A stretch of 64,000 nt of DNA from Albimonas marina (lineage in GTDB: Bacteria; Pseudomonadota; Alphaproteobacteria; Rhodobacterales; Rhodobacteraceae): the NCBI RefSeq assembly GCF_029223255.1, contig NZ_JARHUC010000003.1:434001-498000 (forward strand), written 5' to 3'. The notes beneath the pieces are model-generated. The model had not been told where the DNA came from. It did no database searches and was given only the letters and a program-made list of their open reading frames with translations. Both the position numbers and the translations under genes were made by a program. This document shows, piece by piece, positions 17,309-24,905 of this stretch. Numbering within the stretch: the first letter of the stretch is position 1; the number at the start of each line of letters is the position of its first letter.

Positions 17309-18217
17309 ATGGCCGAAATGGCCGGAGACCCCTACGGGTACGACGAACGCGGCGGCCGCGGCTGGCGGCGCCAATTCGCGGGCGCGCTGGGCGGCGCCTG
17401 CGCCATCGCTCTGGTCTGGGGACTGGTGAGCTGGGGCCACGGGCTGCTGACCCGCGACTCCGGCCAGATTCCGTTCCTGCGCGCCGAGGAAGGGCCGATG
17501 AAGATCGTGCCCGAGGATCCCGGCGGGCTGAAGCTGGCGCGCACCGACATGGCGGTCAGCCGCATCGTCGGCGGAACCGGCGCCTCGGCCGTCGAGCCGG
17601 GGCTGGCGCCCCAGCCCGAGGCGCTGAGCGAAGAGGATCAGCCGCAGCCCTACCTCGCCGCCCGCGACCCGGGCGCGGCGACCTCGGGGGAGGGCGAGAC
17701 GGACGCGACCCCGACCCCCGCCGTCATGCCCGCGCCCGACGCCGACGCCATCGACCGCGCGGTCGCCCGCGTGCTGCAGGAGCAGGCGATGGAAAGCTCC
17801 GACGGCTCGACCGCCGAGGCCGAGGAGAGCTCCTCCCTCTCGGCCGTCGCCGCGCCGCCGCCGCCGCTGCGCCCGCGTGCGCCGACGCGCGCCGAGATGG
17901 CCGCGGCCGCCGCGGCCGCCGCCGCGGCCCAGCCCGCGCCCGTCGTGGCCGCCTCCTCGATGGCCGCCGGCGACATCGGCATCCAGCTCGGCGCCTTCAA
18001 CTCCGAGGCCATCGCCCAGTCGCAGTGGCGCCGCGCCCTGCGCCGGCACGAGGATCTGCTGGGCGCGCTGGCCCATGCCGTCACCACCGTCGACAGCGGC
18101 GGACGCACGCTCTACCGCCTGCGCGCCGGGCCGGTCGCCGACCGCCGCAAGGCGCAGGAGCTGTGCGCAGCGCTGAAGTCGCGCGGCGAGGCCTGCATCG
18201 TGGCGACGATCCGGTGA
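17309..18217 (+). CDS. SPOR-domain membrane protein
   Basis: A 302-aa envelope protein with a cytoplasmic N-terminus, one transmembrane helix (about residues 26-50, LGGACAIALVWGLVSWGHGL), a long Ala/Pro/Glu-rich periplasmic linker with a run of alanines near 196-208, and a C-terminal SPOR domain (about 222-302: DIGIQLGAFNSEAIAQSQW ... LYRLRAGPVADR). SPOR domains bind denuded peptidoglycan glycan strands at division sites, so a role at the septum is likely. It lies between argS and nagZ, as in many alphaproteobacteria. Its stop overlaps the start of a tiny ORF by 4 bases (GTGA). Confidence 0.9.
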   Translation: MAEMAGDPYGYDERGGRGWRRQFAGALGGACAIALVWGLVSWGHGLLTRDSGQIPFLRAEEGPMKIVPEDPGGLKLARTDMAVSRIVGGTGASAVEPGLAPQPEALSEEDQPQPYLAARDPGAATSGEGETDATPTPAVMPAPDADAIDRAVARVLQEQAMESSDGSTAEAEESSSLSAVAAPPPPLRPRAPTRAEMAAAAAAAAAAQPAPVVAASSMAAGDIGIQLGAFNSEAIAQSQWRRALRRHEDLLGALAHAVTTVDSGGRTLYRLRAGPVADRRKAQELCAALKSRGEACIVATIR

Positions 18218-18318
18218 GGATAGGGCCGATGAGGATAGGGCCGATGACGAGAGGGCCGATGACAGGGGGCGCGATGACGCCGGGGCTCGATCCCTTCGCC
18301 GCCGGGAGGGCGCGCTGA
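18214..18318 (+). CDS. Coupled 34-codon ORF made of RIGPM-like repeats (possible translational bridge)
   Basis: GTG at 18214 overlaps the SPOR gene stop (GTGA), and its TGA (18316-18318) overlaps the nagZ ATG (TGATG). The 34 codons read M-RIGPM-RIGPM-TRGPM-TGGAM-TPGLDPFAAGRAR. They are encoded by four degenerate 15-bp tandem units (18216-18275), each carrying an ATG. The overlaps on both sides suggest continuous ribosome transit from SPOR to nagZ. It may instead be a simple repeat expansion with no functional peptide. Start codon choice is ambiguous because any of five in-frame starts would end at the same stop. Confidence 0.45.
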   Translation: MRIGPMRIGPMTRGPMTGGAMTPGLDPFAAGRAR

Positions 18319-19343
18319 TGGGCGCCCCCCGCGCCATCATCCTGGGCTGCGCCGGCCCGCGCCTGTCGGCGGGCGAGGCGGCCTTCTTCCGCGACGCCGA
18401 CCCCTGGGGCTTCATCCTCTTCGCCCGCAACGTGCAGGACCCTGAGCAGCTTCGCGCCCTGACCGCCGAGCTGCGCGCCGCCGTCGGCCGCGACGCCCCG
18501 ATCCTGGTGGACCAGGAGGGCGGCCGCGTCGCCCGCCTGAAGGCCCCCCACTGGCGCGAATGGCCGTGGATGGAGCGCATGGTCGAGGGCCTGCCCGAGG
18601 CCGAGGCGGACGCCGCCCTCGCGCTTCAGTACCGCGTCATCGCCCATGAGCTGCACGCGGTGGGGCTGGACGTGAACTGCATGCCGATCGCGGACGTGCG
18701 CTTCGATCAGACCGACGGCATCATCTCGACCCGGGCGCTGGGCCGCTCGGCCGCGACGGTCTCCCGGCGCGGGCGGGTGATCGCCGACGCGATGGCCCGC
18801 GGCGGGGTGCTGCCGGTGCTCAAGCACCTGCCGGGGCACGGGCGGGCCACCGCCGACAGCCACCTGGCGCTGCCCGTGGTCGACGCCCCGCTGGAGGAGC
18901 TGCGCGCCCACGACTTCGCGGCCTTCCAGCCGCTGTCGGACCTCGCCATGGGGATGACGGCGCATATCGTCTACACCGCCATCGACCCCGACGCCCCCGC
19001 CACCCAGTCCCCCGCCGGCATCCGCACGATCCGCGAGGAGCTGGAGTTCGACGGGCTGCTGATGACCGACGACCTGTCGATGAACGCGCTCTCGGGCTCG
19101 ATGGCCGAGCGGGCGGAGTTGTCGATCGCGGCGGGCTGCGACCTGATCCTGCACTGCAACGGCGACATGGCCGAGATGGAGGGCGCGCTGAGCGCCACGC
19201 CGCGGCTGGAGGGCCGGGCGCTGGCGCGCGCCGACGCCGCGCTCGCCGCCCGCCGCGCGCCCGAGCCCTTCGATCCGGCCGAGGCCGACGCCCGTTTCGC
19301 GCAGATCCTGCGCGCCCTGAACGGGGAGGCCGCGGATGCGTGA
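18318..19343 (+). CDS. nagZ: Beta-N-acetylhexosaminidase (NagZ, GH3)
   Basis: Cytoplasmic glycoside hydrolase family 3 enzyme that removes N-acetylglucosamine from anhydro-muropeptides in cell-wall recycling; 341 aa. Motifs: LVDQEGGRVARL (substrate loop), KHLPGHGRATADSHLALP with the His/Asp acid-base pair near residues 173-190, and the nucleophile Asp in LMTDDLSMNAL near residue 252. Its end overlaps the scpA start by 8 bases, so it is translated in the same transcript as scpA and scpB. Confidence 0.95.
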   Translation: MGAPRAIILGCAGPRLSAGEAAFFRDADPWGFILFARNVQDPEQLRALTAELRAAVGRDAPILVDQEGGRVARLKAPHWREWPWMERMVEGLPEAEADAALALQYRVIAHELHAVGLDVNCMPIADVRFDQTDGIISTRALGRSAATVSRRGRVIADAMARGGVLPVLKHLPGHGRATADSHLALPVVDAPLEELRAHDFAAFQPLSDLAMGMTAHIVYTAIDPDAPATQSPAGIRTIREELEFDGLLMTDDLSMNALSGSMAERAELSIAAGCDLILHCNGDMAEMEGALSATPRLEGRALARADAALAARRAPEPFDPAEADARFAQILRALNGEAADA

Positions 19344-20166
19344 GCAGGGGCGGGGATGGGAGGCGCTGCTGCGCGACGTCCCCGACGGGCGCACCGGCGC
19401 GCTGACCGGGGACGACAAGCTCGCCGCCGAGGCGCTGGTCGTCGACGTCGAGGGGTTCGAGGGCCCGCTCGACATCCTGCTGACGCTCGCGCGCAGCCAG
19501 AAGGTCGACCTGCGCCACGTCTCGATCCTGCAGCTCGCCGAGCAGTACCTGGCCTTCGTCGAGGAGGCCAAGCGCCTGCGCATCGAGCTGGCCGCCGACT
19601 ACCTGGTGATGGCCGCCTGGCTCGCCTACCTGAAGTCCCGCCTGCTGCTGCCCCCCGAGCCGACCGAGGAAGGCCCCTCGGCCGAGGAGCTCGCCGCGCG
19701 GCTCGCCTGGCGCCTGGAGCGGCTGGAGGCGATGCGCGAGGCCGGCGCCCGGCTGATGGGGCGCGACCAGCTCGAGCGCGACCGCTTCGCCCGCGGCGCG
19801 CCCGAGGCCGCGACGCTGCGCCGGAAGGTGATCTACGACGCCAGCCTGATCGACCTGCTGCGCGCCTATTCGCGCATCAAGACCCGCGACGACTACCGCC
19901 CCCTGCACATGAACCGCGCCCCCGTGATGACGCCCGAGGAGGCGATCGAGCGGATGCGCGGCCTGATCGGCGACGTGCTCGACTGGCGCACGCTGAGCTC
20001 CTTCCTGCCGCCCGCCTGGCGGGGCGATCCCAAGCGCCGCCGCTCTGCCACCGCCGCGACCTTCGTGGCGATGCTGGAGCTGGTGCGCCGGGGCGAGGCG
20101 GAGCTGCGCCAGTTCGAGACCTTCGGCGAGATCACCCTCAGGCGTCGCGCCGAAGATGGCCGATGA
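19336..20166 (+). CDS. scpA: Segregation and condensation protein A
   Basis: Kleisin subunit of the SMC-ScpAB condensin that organises and segregates the chromosome; 276 aa. The diagnostic N-terminal segment is FEGPLDILLTLARSQKVDL (residues about 40-58), followed by ISILQLAEQYL-type sequence (VSILQLAEQYLAF) and the helix ADYLVMAAWLAYLKSRLLLP. The C-terminal winged-helix part ends FVAMLELVRRGEAELRQFETFGEI. The first ~35 residues are an unconserved extension overlapping nagZ. It overlaps scpB by 11 bases. Confidence 0.95.
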   Translation: MREQGRGWEALLRDVPDGRTGALTGDDKLAAEALVVDVEGFEGPLDILLTLARSQKVDLRHVSILQLAEQYLAFVEEAKRLRIELAADYLVMAAWLAYLKSRLLLPPEPTEEGPSAEELAARLAWRLERLEAMREAGARLMGRDQLERDRFARGAPEAATLRRKVIYDASLIDLLRAYSRIKTRDDYRPLHMNRAPVMTPEEAIERMRGLIGDVLDWRTLSSFLPPAWRGDPKRRRSATAATFVAMLELVRRGEAELRQFETFGEITLRRRAEDGR

Positions 20167-20806
20167 CCCCCTGAACGACGAGCCCCCGTCCGGCCACCTG
20201 TTCCCCTCGCCGCCCATCGAGGAGCAGGAACGCATGGTCGAGGCGGTGCTCTTCGCCTCGCGCACGCCGCTGTCCCCGGCGGAAATCGCGTCGCGCCTCC
20301 CCCAGGGGTGCGACGCCGCGCAGGCGTTGGAGCGGTTGCGTAGACGATACGAGGGGCGTGGCGTGACCCTCGAGAAAGCGGGCGAGTCCTGGAGCTTCCG
20401 CACCGCGCCCGACCTGGGCTGGCTGCTGTCGCGGGAGGTGGTCGAGACCCGCCCCCTGTCGCGCGCCGCGATCGAGACGCTGGCGATCATCGCCTACCAC
20501 CAGCCCGTCACCCGCGCCGAGATCGAGGACGTCCGCGGCGTCGCCGTCTCGAAGGGGACGGTGGACCTGCTGATCGAGCGGGGCTGGGTGCGCATGGGCC
20601 GCCGGCGGATGACGCCCGGCCGCCCCGCCACCTTCGTGGTGACCGAGGGGTTCCTGGACCACTTCGGCCTGCAGAGCGCGCGCGACCTGCCGGGCCTGAA
20701 GGAGCTGCGCGAGGCGGGCCTCCTGGACCACGTCCCGCCCGGAGAGGGCGAGCCGGACCCGACCGACCCCAACCAGCCCGAGATGTTCGAGGATCCCGAC
20801 GACTGA
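20156..20806 (+). CDS. scpB: Segregation and condensation protein B
   Basis: Second non-SMC subunit of the condensin, forming a dimer of winged-helix domains that binds ScpA; 216 aa. Conserved segments: EAVLFASRTPLSPAEIASRL (residues about 27-46), SFRTAPDLGWLL and SRAAIETLAIIAYHQPVTRAEIE, then the second winged helix with GRPATFVVTEGFLDHFGL. It is the last gene of the plus-strand run; two strong hairpins follow (20883-20917 and 20968-21010). Confidence 0.95.
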   Translation: MADDPLNDEPPSGHLFPSPPIEEQERMVEAVLFASRTPLSPAEIASRLPQGCDAAQALERLRRRYEGRGVTLEKAGESWSFRTAPDLGWLLSREVVETRPLSRAAIETLAIIAYHQPVTRAEIEDVRGVAVSKGTVDLLIERGWVRMGRRRMTPGRPATFVVTEGFLDHFGLQSARDLPGLKELREAGLLDHVPPGEGEPDPTDPNQPEMFEDPDD

Positions 20807-20882
20807 TCGGCCCTGCGGCCGCGCCGCCGCGGGTTTCGTCCGAACGTCGCGCCGCGCTCGCCCGCGGTTCCCGACCCCTCGC

Positions 20883-20917
20883 GCAGGAGGCCCCGGCCTC
20901 AAGCCGGGGCCTCCTGC
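20883..20917. repeat. Perfect GGCCCCGG palindrome, family copy 1
   Basis: 15-bp perfect stem (GCAGGAGGCCCCGGC with GCCGGGGCCTCCTGC) and a CTCAA loop, in the convergent gap after scpB. It may serve as a bidirectional terminator; it resembles copies at 20968-21010 and 26906-26936. Confidence 0.8.
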
Positions 20918-20967
20918 GGCCCGCACGCGGCGAAGGCCTGCGCGATCCCCGCGCCGCGCCGACCGGA

Positions 20968-21010
20968 CCCACGGACGAGGCCCCGGCTCGAGGGCCGGGG
21001 CGCCCGTGGG
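20968..21010. repeat. GGCCCCGG palindrome, family copy 2
   Basis: Imperfect stem from CCCACGG to CCGTGGG enclosing AGGCCCCGGC-TCGAG-GGCCGGGGC, 15 bases before the cueR stop. Together with the previous hairpin it fills most of the scpB-cueR gap. Confidence 0.7.
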
Positions 21011-21024
21011 ACCGGCGCGGCGCC

Positions 21025-21420
21025 TCAGCCCTTCTCGGCCCCCGCCAGGTCCATCAGGATCGGGCAGTCGGGCCGGTCGTCGCCGTGGCAGCGGTGCACG
21101 AGGGTGGCGAGGGTGGCGCGCATCTCGTGCAGCTCGGCGATCTTGCGGTCGATCTCGACCAGGTGCGCCTCGGCCACCCGCTTCACGTCGCCCGAGGCCC
21201 GCTCGCGATCCTCGTAGAGCGCCAGCAGCGTGCGGCATTCCTCGATCGAGAAGCCCAGCGAGCGGGAGCGGGCGAGGAAGGCCAGCTTGTGCGCATCGGC
21301 GCGGGAGAAGTCGCGGTAGCCGTTGTCCCCGCGGGCCGGGCGCACCAGGCCGATGTCCTCGTAGTAGCGGATCGTCTTGGTGGGCAGGCCGGAGAGCTCG
21401 GCGGCGTCCTTGATGTTCAT
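21025..21420 (-). CDS. cueR: Copper-responsive MerR-family regulator CueR
   Basis: Cu(I)-sensing activator of copper efflux, 131 aa. The N-terminal MerR winged helix reads MNIKDAAELSGLPTKTIRYY, and a long dimerisation helix follows (residues 75-108). The metal-binding loop has Cys111 and Cys119 in CHGDDRPDC, the spacing of CueR Cys112/Cys120 that holds Cu(I)/Ag(I). It is the second gene of the copA operon (ATGA overlap with copA), so the regulator is transcribed from the promoter it activates. Confidence 0.92.
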   Translation of the reverse strand: MNIKDAAELSGLPTKTIRYYEDIGLVRPARGDNGYRDFSRADAHKLAFLARSRSLGFSIEECRTLLALYEDRERASGDVKRVAEAHLVEIDRKIAELHEMRATLATLVHRCHGDDRPDCPILMDLAGAEKG

Positions 21421-23879
21421 GCGCGGACCTCCTGCAGGGCGGGTTCGGCGGCGGGCTCGACCGGCGTCCAGCGGGTGAGCAGGATCGAGTTGCCGACCAC
21501 CGTCACCGAGCTGAGCGCCATCGCGGCCCCGGCGAGGGCGGGGTCGAGCAGCCCGGCCGCCGCGACGGGGATGCAGAGCGTGTTCCACGCGAAGGCCCAG
21601 AACAGGTTCTGCTTGATCTTGGTCGAGGTGGCGGCGGCGATGTCGAGGGCCGAGGCGACCAGCGTCGGGCGCGGGCGCACCAGCGCCACGCCCGCCGTCT
21701 CCATCGCCGCGTCCGCGCCCCCGCCCATGGCGATGCCGAGGTCCGCGGCGGCGAGCGCGGGGGCGTCGTTGATCCCGTCGCCCACCATCGCCACCCGGCG
21801 GCCCTGCGCGGTCAGCGCGGCCACCGCCTGCGCCTTGCCCTCGGGCTTCACGCCCGCGGTCACGTCCTCGATCCCCAGCCGCGCGGCGATGGCCCGCGCG
21901 GCGGGTTCGGCGTCGCCGGTCAGCAGCGAGACGGCCACGCCCCGGCGCTTCAGCGCCTGCACCGCGGCCGCCGCATCCTCGCGCGGGGCGTCGGCGAGCG
22001 CGATCAGCCCCAGCGCCTCGCCCTCGCGGGCGACCCAGACCACGGTGCGCCCGGCGCCCGCCATCTCGGCGGCCTGCGCGCGCAGGGCCTGCGGCGCCTC
22101 GGGGGCGGCGAAGTCCTGGCGGCCGATGCGCACGGGGGCGCCGTCGACCGTCGCCTCGATCCCCTCGCCCACCACGGCGCGGAAGCCCTCGGGCTCCGAC
22201 AGCGCCAGGCCGTCGGCGGCGGCGACCATGGCGCGGCCCAGCGGATGCTCGGACCCGCGCTGGGCGGAGGCGGCGAGGGTCATCAGCGCCTCGCGGTCGA
22301 GGGAGGCGAGGGGACGGACCTCGGCGACCTCGGGCTTGCCCATCGTCAGGGTGCCGGTCTTGTCGAAGATCACCGCGTCGATGTGGGCCGCGCGCTCCAG
22401 CGTGGCGATGTCCTTGATCAGGATGCCGGCCTTCGCCGCAGCCCCGGTGCCCGCGACCAGAGCGGTCGGCGTGGCGAGGCCGAGCGCGCAGGGGCAGGCG
22501 ATGACCAGCACCGAGATCGCGGCCGAGACCGCGACGTCGAGCGAGGCGCCGGCGACCAGCCAGCCCGCCAGCGTCAGGGCCGCGATGGCCAGCACCGCCG
22601 GCACGAAGACCGCGGCGATGCGGTCGACCAGCCGCTGCACCGGCGCCTTGCCGGTCTGGGCCTTGGCGACCATGTCGGCGATCCGGGCGAGCGTGGTGTC
22701 GCGCCCGACCCGGTCGGCGCGCAGGCGCACGAGGCCCGCGCCGTTCACCGCGCCCGCGGGCACCGCGTCGCCGATGCGGCGGGGGACGGGCAGGGGCTCG
22801 CCGGTCACCAGGCTCTCGTCGAACTCGCTCTCGCCGCGCACGACCGTGCCGTCGACGGGGGCGCGCTCGCCCGGGCGCAGGATCACCATGTCGCCGACCG
22901 AGACCTCGGCCACGGCGACCTCCACCTCCTCGCCGCCGCGCAGGATGCAGGCGCGCTCGGGGCGCAGGGCCATCAGCTCGCGCAGGGCGGCGGAGGCGGC
23001 GCGCTTGGCCCGCGCCTCCAGCGCCTTGCCGGCGAGCACCAGGGTGATGATGACGGCCGCGGCCTCGAAATAGAGGTGCGGCGCATGGCCGGCATGGGCG
23101 GTCAGCAGCATCCAGGTCGAGAAGCCGACGGCCGCCGTCGTGCCCAGCGAGACCAGCGTGTCCATGTTCGCCGTGCGCGCCCGGGCGGCCGCGAGCGCGC
23201 CGCGGTGGAAGCGGCGGCCGCACCACAGGAAAACCGGCGCGGCGAGGATCAGCTCCACCCAGCCCGGCATCCGCCAGGCGGGGTCGATCTGCATGGCGAT
23301 CATCTGGATCAGCAGCGGCGCGGTCAGCAGGGCTGCGAGCGGCAGGTCCCAGCGCTCCAGGCCCGGGCGGTCGTCCTCGGCGGGGGCGGCGCCGGCCTCG
23401 GACGGCGCGGCCTCGTAGCCCGCGGCCTTCACCGCGGCGATCAGGTCCGCGAGATCGCCGGACCCGCGGAGGCGGCGGACCTCCGCCTGGTCGATGGCGA
23501 GGTTGACCTCGGCCGAGATCACGCCCGGCGCCGCCTCCAGCGCCCGCTGCACGCGGCCCGCGCAGCTCGCGCAGGTCATGCCGCGCACGGCGAGGGTCAC
23601 CGTCTCCTCCCGCCCGGCGAAGCCGGCCTCGCGCAGGGCGCGGGCGATGTCGGCGCCGGCGGCGGGCGTGGGGGCGAGGGCGAGGTCGGCGCGCTCCAGC
23701 GCCAGGTTCACCTGCGCCGCGGCGACGCCGGGCAGGGCGGTCAGCGCCCGCTCCACCCGCCCCGCACAGCCCGCGCAGGTCATGCCTGCGACGGAGACGG
23801 AGAGGGTTCCGGGGGCGCTCGCCGCGGTCGCGGGCGACTCGGGCGAGAGGTCGAGGTCTTGAAGGGCTGCGTCTTTCAT
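21417..23879 (-). CDS. copA: Copper-exporting P1B-type ATPase CopA
   Basis: Inner-membrane Cu(I)/Ag(I) efflux pump, 820 aa. Two N-terminal heavy-metal-associated domains carry GMTCAGCAG (near residue 33) and GMTCASCAG (near 100). Eight membrane segments follow, with the intramembrane metal site CPC at 462-464, the phosphorylated Asp506 in DKTGT, and MVGDGINDAPAL in the hinge. I chose the ATG at 23879 (MKDAALQDL) because AAGGAG lies about 8 bases upstream and the CueR-type promoter lies just beyond. A longer frame would run through that promoter. Confidence 0.96.
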   Translation of the reverse strand: MKDAALQDLDLSPESPATAASAPGTLSVSVAGMTCAGCAGRVERALTALPGVAAAQVNLALERADLALAPTPAAGADIARALREAGFAGREETVTLAVRGMTCASCAGRVQRALEAAPGVISAEVNLAIDQAEVRRLRGSGDLADLIAAVKAAGYEAAPSEAGAAPAEDDRPGLERWDLPLAALLTAPLLIQMIAMQIDPAWRMPGWVELILAAPVFLWCGRRFHRGALAAARARTANMDTLVSLGTTAAVGFSTWMLLTAHAGHAPHLYFEAAAVIITLVLAGKALEARAKRAASAALRELMALRPERACILRGGEEVEVAVAEVSVGDMVILRPGERAPVDGTVVRGESEFDESLVTGEPLPVPRRIGDAVPAGAVNGAGLVRLRADRVGRDTTLARIADMVAKAQTGKAPVQRLVDRIAAVFVPAVLAIAALTLAGWLVAGASLDVAVSAAISVLVIACPCALGLATPTALVAGTGAAAKAGILIKDIATLERAAHIDAVIFDKTGTLTMGKPEVAEVRPLASLDREALMTLAASAQRGSEHPLGRAMVAAADGLALSEPEGFRAVVGEGIEATVDGAPVRIGRQDFAAPEAPQALRAQAAEMAGAGRTVVWVAREGEALGLIALADAPREDAAAAVQALKRRGVAVSLLTGDAEPAARAIAARLGIEDVTAGVKPEGKAQAVAALTAQGRRVAMVGDGINDAPALAAADLGIAMGGGADAAMETAGVALVRPRPTLVASALDIAAATSTKIKQNLFWAFAWNTLCIPVAAAGLLDPALAGAAMALSSVTVVGNSILLTRWTPVEPAAEPALQEVRA

Positions 23880-23904
23880 GGTCCGGCTCCTTGGCTCGGC
23901 GCCG

Positions 23905-23935
23905 GATATAGGGTTTCCAGTCGCTGGAAGGTCAA
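23905..23935 (-). promoter_or_regulatory. CueR-type promoter/operator of copA-cueR
   Basis: On the minus strand: TTGACC, a 19-base spacer holding the dyad TTCCAG-CGA-CTGGAA, then TATATC. The 19-base spacing with a centred dyad is the hallmark of promoters activated by MerR-family regulators, and the dyad resembles known CueR sites. It ends 26 bases before the copA start. Confidence 0.88.
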
Positions 23936-24053
23936 GAGCTGTTTTCGACGATCTCGCCCCTCGCCCCACGCGCCGCGCCGGGACGCGCCGCGGGCCGTCC
24001 GCCCGCCAGGGGCGGGACGGTCGACGCGGCGCCTCCGTCGGGGCTTGGCGCGT

Positions 24054-24905
24054 TCAGTCGTGGGGGGCGAGCCGGTCGAGGATCGCGCGGTGGATGCCGG
24101 GGGCCGAGGCGATCAGGCCCGAGAGGCGCGGCTCCGGCCGGTTGTAGCGCGGGCGCTCGCCCCGCGCGTCGGAGACCGCGGCGCCGGCTTCCGACAGGAT
24201 CAGGTCGCCGGCGGCGGCGTCCCATTCCCACACGCCGCCCACCGAGATCGAGCAGTCGAAGCGCCCCTGCGCCACCAGGCACAGCCGGTAGCACAGCGAG
24301 GCGCGGAAATGCCGGGTCACCGCGGGCGGGCCGCTCTTCCACCGCTCCGCCCGCATCCCCGCGGCCGAGACCAGCGCGTCGGCGCCGGTCAGCTCGGTGC
24401 GCGACGAGGGGGCGAGGGGCGCGCCGTTCAGCGTCGCGCCGCCGCCGCGGCTCGCGCCGTACATCGCCTCGCGCGCGGGCAGGAACATCACGCCGGCGCG
24501 GACCTCCCCGTCCTGGGCGACGGCGAGGGCGTGGCCCCAGGTCTCCTCGCCCTTCAGGAAGGCGCGGGTGCCGTCGATGGGGTCGCAGATGAAGACGCGT
24601 TCGGCCGAGAGCCGCGCCTTGCGCCGCGCGCCCGAGTCGTCGGTCTCCTCCGACAGCCAGCCGTAGTCCGGGCGCGCGGCGCCCAGTTCGGCCTTCAGCA
24701 TCCGGTCGACCTCGAGATCGGCCTCCGAGACGGGGCCCTGGCCGCCGTCCTTCTCCCAGGTCTCCGGGTCCTCGCGGAAATGGCGCAGGGCGATGACGCC
24801 GGCGGCGCGGGCGGCGTCCACCAGCAGGGCCAGGTCCTCGGCGTCGCGCGGGTCCACGGGCGGGGGCGCGGGCGGGGTCAGGGGGGGACGCTCAGCCGCC
24901 GGCAA
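24054..24905 (-). CDS. cysQ: 3'(2'),5'-bisphosphate nucleotidase CysQ / inositol monophosphatase family
   Basis: Mg-dependent, Li-sensitive phosphatase of the IMPase superfamily, here most like CysQ, which hydrolyses 3'-phosphoadenosine 5'-phosphate from sulfate assimilation. The metal site is visible as WLSEETDDS and DPIDGTRAFLKG, and a later WEWDAAAGDLILSEAGA completes the family signature. Maximum length is 283 aa with a TTG start at 24905, preceded by GAGGGG and overlapping the pmbA stop by 14 bases. A GTG about 15 codons further in would remove the Pro-rich N-terminus and is also possible. Inositol-1-phosphatase activity is the alternative. Confidence 0.88.
   Translation of the reverse strand: MPAAERPPLTPPAPPPVDPRDAEDLALLVDAARAAGVIALRHFREDPETWEKDGGQGPVSEADLEVDRMLKAELGAARPDYGWLSEETDDSGARRKARLSAERVFICDPIDGTRAFLKGEETWGHALAVAQDGEVRAGVMFLPAREAMYGASRGGGATLNGAPLAPSSRTELTGADALVSAAGMRAERWKSGPPAVTRHFRASLCYRLCLVAQGRFDCSISVGGVWEWDAAAGDLILSEAGAAVSDARGERPRYNRPEPRLSGLIASAPGIHRAILDRLAPHD

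Noticed and set aside
17877-17940. GCC-repeat as a regulatory microsatellite
   Set aside because: It encodes the alanine run in the SPOR protein linker, an ordinary low-complexity spacer.
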